Shown here piece by piece: positions 58,431-64,000 of a DNA stretch of 64,000 bases; within the stretch, counting starts at the first letter, position 1; each line of letters starts with the position of its first letter. Origin of the DNA: Salinimonas chungwhensis DSM 16280 (GTDB lineage Bacteria > Pseudomonadota > Gammaproteobacteria > Enterobacterales > Alteromonadaceae). The notes below the pieces were generated by a model, which did not search any database, had not been told where the DNA came from, and saw nothing but the letters and a program-made list of their open reading frames with translations. The stretch lies in contig NZ_KB899377.1 in assembly GCF_000378185.1 (NCBI RefSeq), forward strand, positions 1 through 64,000, written 5' to 3'. The position numbers and the translations under genes were made by a program.

Positions 58431-61400
58431 TGTCAGTATCAGCTATAAAAAGTGCCGGGGCAGCAGGCCACTATTTTGAGCATGACGATTATTATGTGGA
58501 TGGCCTCTCGCCTTCCGATTGGGTCGGCTCGGGTGCGACAGCGCTAGGTCTGTCAGGAGACGTGGATCGAGAAACCTTCAAGTCTCTTCTTGAAGGTGAA
58601 CTGCCGGATGGTCAGCGAGTTGGAACCGTAAGAGACGGCGAGTGGAAGCATCAGCCGGGTACTGATATAACCTTTTCTGCTCCCAAGAGCGTTTCTGTTC
58701 TGGCCGAGGTCGCGGGTGACCAGCGACTACTAAACGCCCACGACAAGGCCGTGCAGGCTGCTCTGCGCTATATAGAGCAGGAGTATATTGTTACCAGGAA
58801 CCGTAACCAGACCGAGAATACTGTTGAGTACGAGAAAACAGGCTCGATGGTGGCGGCAACTTTCAAGCACACAACTAGCCGCGCTCTTGACCCCCAGCTC
58901 CATACGCACTCAGTGATCATGAACCTGACTCAGAGAGCAGATGGACAGTGGCGTTCTACCGAGAACAAGTCCCTTTTTATTGATCAGAAGCACTTGGGCC
59001 TTGTTTATAGGCAATATTTGGCCGAAGAAGTGCAGTCATTGGGATACCGGCTCGACCATGGAAAAGATGGAACTTGGGAAATTGCCGCTCTTGATAAAGG
59101 AGTCATCCGTGAGTTTTCAAAGCGTTCAGAGGCTGTCGGTGATGCTTTAGAGGCGCGGGGGAAAAACCGCGACACAGCAACAGCCGCCGAGAAAGAGACT
59201 GCAACCCTCGACACACGAGATCGAAAGGTTCATGCAGAGCGCGGAGAACTTCTTGAACGGTGGCACTCCGAAATAGGCCAAGAAAAGCTGGCCGAACTAA
59301 ATAAGACCGTTACCCAATCAAAAGCAAACCGCCCATCACTCGAAAAGACAACAGAGGCACTGTTAGAACGAGTTCAGATCGCTAACGAGGCTGTGATGTG
59401 GGCTGCCGAACACCTTGGCGAACGCGACACCTCTTGGTCTCGTCAGGAGCTTCTCAAAGAAGCCAGCCGTTACGCTGGTTCTCGGGTTGTTCTTACTGAT
59501 GTCCAGAACGCCATCGACGCAGCGGCAAGTGATGGATTGCTTCAAGAAAAGTCCGTCCGCATGTACGACAAGGTGAGTCAGCAGGAGATAGATGTCCGAG
59601 GTTACACCTCAAAAGCGGCCATCGTAATCGAAGACGAAATGCTGAAGGAGGAGTACATCGGCAGAAATCGCGCCGGGTCTCTTTGCAGTAAGGAGAGAGC
59701 GACAGAGGCCATCGCCAAGGCAGAGGAGAAGGCCAATGCCGCCGGTTACGAGTGGAACTCTGACCAGAAGCGTGCTGCCGAGGGAATTCTCACCTCGAAA
59801 AGCCGGATTATTGGTGTTCAGGGCTTCGCCGGAACAGCTAAAACTACCTCCGTCCTACGAACCCTAGCCGAGACAGCTAGGGAGATGGGCTATGAGGTGA
59901 GGGGGCTTACTCCTACGAACACTGCCGGTCAGAGCCTGACTGATGGTGCTGTAATTCAGTCTGGAACCATTCAGTCTTTTCTAGCACAAAGCCGAAACGA
60001 GTGGGTTCAAGAACGGAAAAACCGTGCCCAGATCGACAAAATTGATAAGCGGTTAGAGCTAGTTGAAAAAGCCCTCTCCAATCCGTGTGTGGACAAAAAA
60101 ACGGGGGTTCGGATTCCTGAGAGCTCTCCACTATATCAGAGACGGCTAGACGAACTCCGTTATGAAAAAGCGGAGTTGCAGGGAGAGCGTGAAAGCCTTG
60201 GAAAAATGTTGAAAAAAACACCCCAACTTTGGATCGTGGATGAGGCCAGCATGGTCGGCACCAGAATAATGCGAGATCTCTTGCAACGTGCAGGACAATC
60301 GGGGGCTCGTGTCGTGCTGACCGGTGATGTTCGTCAGCTAGCTTCGGTCGAGGCTGGAGCCGCCTTCCGGCAACTTCAAAACCAGGGGATGGAAACCTAC
60401 CATTTAGAAGAAATCGTTCGGCAGGCGAACCGAGGCACTCGGGATGCGGTTTACCTCTCTTTGATGAAAAAAGCCAAGCAGGCACTCGACCGAATCCAAG
60501 AGAGCGGTAGTGTAATCAAGGAAATGGTTGCCCATAAAGCAAATGGCAAAATCGATCTTGAGAAAAGCGGTGAACTGCGTAGGAAAGAGCTTGTGAAGGA
60601 TTACATGGCTCTCGCACCAGAAGAGAGGGCCAAAAGCATCATCCTAGAGCCTAGCCGCGAAGGAAGGGGGCGTACCAATGAACTGGTTCGTAGTGCGTTG
60701 AAGGAAGAAGGCACCCTTGGCGACGAAATTTGGGTTCATCGGTTGTCGCCTGTCGATTCAACTGAAGCCGAACGGCGACTTGTAGAGACTTACCAGGATG
60801 GTCAGATCGTCAGGTTTGCCCGCAACTTTAAGCGAGAGGGTATCAAGCAAGGAGCGTACTACGAGGTCGTTGGTCGTGAGGACCAGAGTGTCCTATTGAA
60901 GCTACACGGTTCGGATGATCAGGCAACCTTAATTCGCTTCACTCCTGAGCGCTATTCTGCCAACAATGTCCAGATCTTCGGTCTGACGGAGAGCGAGTTA
61001 GCCGTTGGCGAAAAAGTAGTTTGGCGTGATAACGATCATGCGACAGGTCGGTTTAACAGTGAAACTGCCACTGTTAAAAATATTGAAGGTACGGTTGTCA
61101 CATTCACGCTAGCCAATGGAAAGGTTGAAAAATTTGATATGTCGCAATTGAGGAACTCTCTTTGGGATCATGGCTATGCAATGACAGTCAACGCAGCCCA
61201 AGGTAAAACAGCGGAAAACGTATTTGTACATGCTGAGACCAACAGAAAGACACTACTGAATACCGAGCAGTTCTATGTCCAGATCTCACGGACACGGAAT
61301 GGAGTTTACCTCTATACGGATTCCCGAGAGGGTCTTATCAAGGCCGTAGAGCAACGCACAGGTCAGAAGCAGGCAGCTAAGGAAAGCCGATTCCAGAATC

Positions 61401-61537
61401 TTGCACCGCTAGACCACCTGATGGACAAGCTCTGGGATCCCGTAACACCTCAGAGGGAACAACAGAAGCGGCAGAAATCCTCACAGCAGCATCAAGGTCA
61501 AGGTCGCGACCGTGGAGGGATAGAATTGTCTCGCTGA
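58427..61537 (+). CDS. MOBF relaxase-helicase (TraI/TrwC-like)
   Basis: Cuts oriT and unwinds the transferred strand. It has 1036 residues. The N-terminal TrwC relaxase domain has the Tyr pair GHYFEHDDYYVDGL, the APKSVS motif FSAPKSVSVLAE and the metal-binding histidines in DPQLHTHSVIMN. The helicase half has Walker A GVQGFAGTAKTTSVL, Walker B LWIVDEASMVG and VVLTGDVRQLASVEAGAAFRQL, with a C-terminal MTVNAAQGKTAENVFVH. Two start Met codons lie side by side; 58430 is also possible. The plasmid transfer locus ends here, with no VirB genes. Confidence 0.95.
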   Translation: MMSVSAIKSAGAAGHYFEHDDYYVDGLSPSDWVGSGATALGLSGDVDRETFKSLLEGELPDGQRVGTVRDGEWKHQPGTDITFSAPKSVSVLAEVAGDQRLLNAHDKAVQAALRYIEQEYIVTRNRNQTENTVEYEKTGSMVAATFKHTTSRALDPQLHTHSVIMNLTQRADGQWRSTENKSLFIDQKHLGLVYRQYLAEEVQSLGYRLDHGKDGTWEIAALDKGVIREFSKRSEAVGDALEARGKNRDTATAAEKETATLDTRDRKVHAERGELLERWHSEIGQEKLAELNKTVTQSKANRPSLEKTTEALLERVQIANEAVMWAAEHLGERDTSWSRQELLKEASRYAGSRVVLTDVQNAIDAAASDGLLQEKSVRMYDKVSQQEIDVRGYTSKAAIVIEDEMLKEEYIGRNRAGSLCSKERATEAIAKAEEKANAAGYEWNSDQKRAAEGILTSKSRIIGVQGFAGTAKTTSVLRTLAETAREMGYEVRGLTPTNTAGQSLTDGAVIQSGTIQSFLAQSRNEWVQERKNRAQIDKIDKRLELVEKALSNPCVDKKTGVRIPESSPLYQRRLDELRYEKAELQGERESLGKMLKKTPQLWIVDEASMVGTRIMRDLLQRAGQSGARVVLTGDVRQLASVEAGAAFRQLQNQGMETYHLEEIVRQANRGTRDAVYLSLMKKAKQALDRIQESGSVIKEMVAHKANGKIDLEKSGELRRKELVKDYMALAPEERAKSIILEPSREGRGRTNELVRSALKEEGTLGDEIWVHRLSPVDSTEAERRLVETYQDGQIVRFARNFKREGIKQGAYYEVVGREDQSVLLKLHGSDDQATLIRFTPERYSANNVQIFGLTESELAVGEKVVWRDNDHATGRFNSETATVKNIEGTVVTFTLANGKVEKFDMSQLRNSLWDHGYAMTVNAAQGKTAENVFVHAETNRKTLLNTEQFYVQISRTRNGVYLYTDSREGLIKAVEQRTGQKQAAKESRFQNLAPLDHLMDKLWDPVTPQREQQKRQKSSQQHQGQGRDRGGIELSR

Positions 61538-61587
61538 CAACGATAACTGCCACGGACGGCGGTGAACCTCATAACTGCAATTATCAT

Positions 61588-61599
61588 AATTACGGTAAT
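61588..61599. repeat. AATTACGGTAAT motif upstream of lipoprotein 2
   Basis: Near copy of the motif at 49712-49724, in an AT-rich stretch 14 bp before palindrome copy 6. Confidence 0.5.
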
Positions 61600-61613
61600 C
61601 GGAAATCCCATCT

Positions 61614-61629
61614 CTTTCACATGTGAAAG
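61614..61629. repeat. element palindrome copy 6 (CTTTCACATGTGAAAG)
   Basis: Perfect copy between the relaxase stop (61537) and the lipoprotein gene (61739); 23 bp before box F. Confidence 0.9.
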
Positions 61630-61652
61630 TTTTTCACAGTCAATTCCCCTAC

Positions 61653-61680
61653 GCGCCCCAAATGGGCAGAAACACATGGG
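61653..61680 (+). promoter_or_regulatory. element box F (CGCCCCAAATGGGCA)
   Basis: GCGCCCCAAATGGGCAGAAA followed by CACATGGG, 58 nt before the 475-residue lipoprotein. Together with the AATTAC motif and palindrome copy 6 it repeats the arrangement found upstream of the pilin operon. Confidence 0.75.
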
Positions 61681-61738
61681 CGAGTCCCACGTTACACGCG
61701 CGACAATACCTCCGTTTCATTAATACGGAGGATAACCC

Positions 61739-63166
61739 ATGAAAAATATCAAACCATTTGCGACGGCTGTTTGTGTCGCGCTTCTAGGCGGTTGCGCGTC
61801 TATGTCCAACCCTGTCTCTAGCCTAACCGGTGAAGCCCCTCACCCTGAAGCACAAGCCACTGCAATAGACACTGGAGGAGCGCTAACTACCCTGCAATCA
61901 GTCGGCTTCGTGGAAAGTGATTTTGGTTCACCAGCAGCGATGCGCTCTGCCGCAGTCATGCTGTCAGCCCTAGGTGAGGAATGGCAGGCATTTAATGCAT
62001 GGACAGAAGAGCTTTTCGAGCGCCAGGCCGAACTCAAAGGAAAAATCGGTTTCTCAGAATGCTTTGGAGAATCTGGAAACCTCCTGACCTACTCCCAGTA
62101 CGCTGATGAAGAGGTTAAGCGCCGGGTTACCTATGCAAGTACCCCGGATCTACAGAACGGGGAATGGCAGAGAGCCGAACTGGAAGCGGGTAAGAAGATG
62201 GACTTCGATGACTTTGTGGAGTGGCAGATTGCGCGAGAAAATGACGAAGTTCTCGAACAGCATCGTCAGAGAGCGCTTAGGGAGTATGGTAGTAAATGCA
62301 CCATCGGGACACCAACACACCATGCTCACTATGTTCTAAACGTACATTTCGCCGATGTAAAGGGTTCCTTATTCGCGGCGGCTATTGACCGTGTAGGTGC
62401 GCATAGAGCGCTGGAAATGGCCACTAAAGCCATGCAACAGCAGGTTGGCTCGATGAATGAGGTCACCAAAGCACTTTGGAAGCTATCAGATGAAGGTGAA
62501 TGGCGCACTCCCACTGCGCCTTTGCCAGCCTTTGTTGGTCGTTCTGAGGGAATCCTGCCATGGCACTTGGGCGGCATGTGCTCACCTTTCGGCTCCAGGT
62601 CTCGGAACAATGAACCTGTGCCAGTCGATGAAATCGCGGTAGCCCTCGGCTTTGAGCCTCGCCCAGCAGACGGAGGCTGGCATTGCCTCACGTGGTCCGA
62701 CTATAACTGGGAACAGGTAGCTGAATTGGTCTTGAATGAGTCCAAGCTACTCAGGGAATACATGATCGAGTATTCGGCCATTTCAAACGGGTACTCCGTT
62801 CCGAGCTGGGCTTATCCTGGGCCGAATCAGAAAGATCAGAAATTCTATACGCGTCGTCGGGATCTGAAGCGGGACAGCGGCATGAGTTCACAGTCAACCG
62901 TTCACGAACGCGAGACCTGTAACACTTATGCAGCGAAGAACTCCAACCTCATGACCTGGTTGTATCCGGCTTGCAGTACCCTCGAAGACCTAGCAAATGC
63001 CTTCGACAACAGGGCTGAGTTGATGCGCGCCGCAGGCCGAGCTGATGCTTTTACATGCTCCCGCGACCTCACTGCCAGCTCGTACGCACCAGATGTATCA
63101 AAATGCCCTTCAGTATTCCCTCGTTCTTCTATGGAGAGCGGAATACATAAAGTTACTTCCTTTTAG
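61739..63166 (+). CDS. predicted lipoprotein 2, large
   Basis: Has 475 residues. Leader MKNIKPFATAVCVALLGGC is a lipobox (L-G-G-C). About eight further Cys residues, Trp-rich segments (EEWQAFNAWTEELF, WHCLTWSDYNWEQV) and a helical middle (AAMRSAAVMLSALGEEWQ). Two blocks of charged helix. No known domain. GGAGG lies 8-12 nt before the ATG, box F 58 nt before it. Probably exported to the outer membrane; role in the element unknown. Confidence 0.7.
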   Translation: MKNIKPFATAVCVALLGGCASMSNPVSSLTGEAPHPEAQATAIDTGGALTTLQSVGFVESDFGSPAAMRSAAVMLSALGEEWQAFNAWTEELFERQAELKGKIGFSECFGESGNLLTYSQYADEEVKRRVTYASTPDLQNGEWQRAELEAGKKMDFDDFVEWQIARENDEVLEQHRQRALREYGSKCTIGTPTHHAHYVLNVHFADVKGSLFAAAIDRVGAHRALEMATKAMQQQVGSMNEVTKALWKLSDEGEWRTPTAPLPAFVGRSEGILPWHLGGMCSPFGSRSRNNEPVPVDEIAVALGFEPRPADGGWHCLTWSDYNWEQVAELVLNESKLLREYMIEYSAISNGYSVPSWAYPGPNQKDQKFYTRRRDLKRDSGMSSQSTVHERETCNTYAAKNSNLMTWLYPACSTLEDLANAFDNRAELMRAAGRADAFTCSRDLTASSYAPDVSKCPSVFPRSSMESGIHKVTSF

Positions 63167-63204
63167 TCTACCTCGGGGCCTATTGGCCCCTTTTTTTGAC
63201 TGTT

Positions 63205-63232
63205 GCGCCCCAAACGGGCAATTAGCGACCGC
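63205..63232 (+). promoter_or_regulatory. element box G (CGCCCCAAACGGGCA)
   Basis: GCGCCCCAAACGGGCAATTA followed by GCGACCGC, 64 nt before the next lipoprotein gene. TTGAC(T) is 8 nt upstream of the box. Confidence 0.75.
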
Positions 63233-63296
63233 TGCTCATAATAAAAAACGCGAAATAATGTCTCTTGCATGAACATATTTATACAGGAGATGACTC

Positions 63297-63803
63297 ATGA
63301 ACAAATCAGTACTTTTATTTTCGATTCTTTCGGTAGCATCGGTTTCTGGCTGTCAAACGCTTATGGGGCCGTCCGAAGAAGTTCCCCTGGTCGTACAAGG
63401 ATATGAGATTACCGTCCCCACTGGGAAGTCCCTTGCTTCCTCTCAGGCGATCAGCCAAGTCTTTCTGCCAGACGGCTACAGCGAAGTTGATCACTTTGGA
63501 AGAAAGGGAGAAAACGACAAAGTACGAGCTACGTCAATCTATCATCAAGGATTATCCGAAATAACTCTTAAAGAGTCTGTATATCTGGAAACCGATTTGT
63601 CGAATAAGCACAGCGAATCATACAAAAAAGTAAGATTTCGAATTGGGTGTCATGAGCTAGAAGATAAGACAGTCTGCCGGGCAAAGGTTATTTCAGGCGA
63701 ATCCACGGCCCACTTTCTCACCAGGACCGAGCTTTCCGATTGGAATGAGGCGAACAGTCTTCGATCAATCGTCAGCCCTCAGTACCAAAGCAGTATTGTG
63801 TAA
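63297..63803 (+). CDS. predicted lipoprotein 3
   Basis: Has 168 residues. Leader ends with lipobox V-S-G-C (VASVSGCQTL). The mature part is beta-rich (VVQGYEITVPTGKSL, YKKVRFRIGCHELEDKTVCR) with a Cys pair. Unknown family. CAGGAGA lies 9 nt before ATG. It resembles the other two lipoproteins only in being exported and having an element box upstream. Confidence 0.65.
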   Translation: MNKSVLLFSILSVASVSGCQTLMGPSEEVPLVVQGYEITVPTGKSLASSQAISQVFLPDGYSEVDHFGRKGENDKVRATSIYHQGLSEITLKESVYLETDLSNKHSESYKKVRFRIGCHELEDKTVCRAKVISGESTAHFLTRTELSDWNEANSLRSIVSPQYQSSIV

Positions 63804-63830
63804 CAAAGAAACTAATCAAGGAGTTTCACC

Positions 63831-64000
63831 ATGGGAATCTTAAAACGTTTACTTCATCGCCACTCTATTAACACCGATGCAGAAAACGCCGACCGGATGC
63901 TAAAAAAACAGCTAGCGTCCGCTCGGGAAGCTATTGATCAGCATGACAAAAACATGCGGGAAACGCTAGCGCATCTCGAACATATCCTTCATCCGGATAA
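63831..64000 (+). CDS. start of a further element gene, cut by the window end
   Basis: ATG 63831 with AAGGAG 8 nt before. The first 56 residues (MGILKRLLHRHSINTDAENA, then ADRMLKKQLASAREAIDQHD) are helical and charged with no stop before the edge. It may be cotranscribed with lipoprotein 3 (27-nt gap). No family seen in so short a piece. Confidence 0.55.
   Translation, partial: MGILKRLLHRHSINTDAENADRMLKKQLASAREAIDQHDKNMRETLAHLEHILHPD

Larger units (their letters stand above)
43548..64000. mobile_element. integrative mobilizable or conjugative element (left part)
   Basis: From the mnmE 3' end to the window edge: integrase, excisionase-like gene, pilus operon, IncQ-like replicon, MOBF relaxase and coupling protein, and cargo lipoproteins. 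It is recognised by the integrase type and site, the plasmid modules, and dispersed element-specific repeats that stop at its border. The right end lies beyond 64000, so total size is unknown. No mating-pair (VirB) genes are seen; they may lie to the right, or the element is mobilised by another. Confidence 0.85.

Noticed and set aside
63100-64000. I looked for a second mnmE-like TTCTGCATCGGG copy as attR.
   Set aside because: None was seen before the window edge; the element continues to the right.

Overview
The window is a gammaproteobacterial chromosome close to its replication origin, most probably from the Alteromonadaceae (Alteromonas/Salinimonas type). The partial 16S 5' end at 1-139, the dnaA-dnaN-recF-gyrB and rpmH-rnpA-yidD-yidC-mnmE blocks, and the polA-spf-engB...yihI neighbourhood all point that way. 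This is inferred from gene order and remembered family features; no database search was possible.

Positions 1-27,100 are ordinary core genome. After the 16S leader with two tandem rrn promoters come a CDP-glycerol-transferase-like gene, a gamma carbonic anhydrase, the aroE/hemF/tsaC/yrdD/smg/dprA run, a LysM protein, def-fmt-rsmB-trkA and convergent trkH, elbB, polA, Spot 42 RNA, engB, cytochrome c4, a methyltransferase, yihI, a DUF2489 gene, tag, and glyQ-glyS. Between cytochrome c4 and the methyltransferase lies a gene-free stretch with many GGA motifs and a strong terminator. By E. coli synteny (spf-yihA-csrC-yihI) it is a candidate CsrC-like RNA.

Positions 27,100-43,565 hold two unknown or accessory genes, a UvrA paralogue, a frameshifted membrane-protease-like pseudogene beside a 26-codon micro-ORF, then gyrB-recF-dnaN-dnaA reading left and rpmH to mnmE reading right. 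The dnaA-rpmH gap is dense in GATC and DnaA boxes (oriC candidate). A second, similar cluster lies upstream of polA. Three perfect parS-type palindromes lie in coding DNA at 28.3, 34.8 and 35.4 kb, as expected near an origin.

From 43,548 to the window end is an integrated mobile element inserted at the last codons of mnmE, the attachment site used by SGI1-type tyrosine integrases. Its right end is not in the window. It carries an integrase and an excisionase-like gene; a reduced chaperone-usher pilus operon (pilin, one-domain chaperone, 708-residue usher, small membrane protein, two small genes); an IncQ/RSF1010-like replicon (RepA helicase, RepC-like initiator, six 21-bp iterons); and a MOBF transfer module (TrwA-like ribbon-helix-helix protein, TraD/TrwB coupling protein, TraI/TrwC relaxase-helicase) preceded by a stack of hairpins that may be oriT. 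Three predicted lipoproteins are interspersed. No type IV secretion channel genes are visible.

The most unusual feature is that the element is laced with its own regulatory vocabulary. There are six copies of the palindrome CTTTCACATGTGAAAG (parS-like half-sites with a 2-bp wider centre), seven copies of a 28-bp box with core CGCCCMAAAYGGRCA set mostly 55-68 nt before start codons, a pair of near-identical promoters carrying an ATAGGCA..TRCCTAT operator, and a family of GGTCTC/GAGACC inverted repeats around one HTH gene. This suggests a coordinated element-wide regulon (pilus, lipoproteins, excisionase, replication) that I cannot match to a described system.
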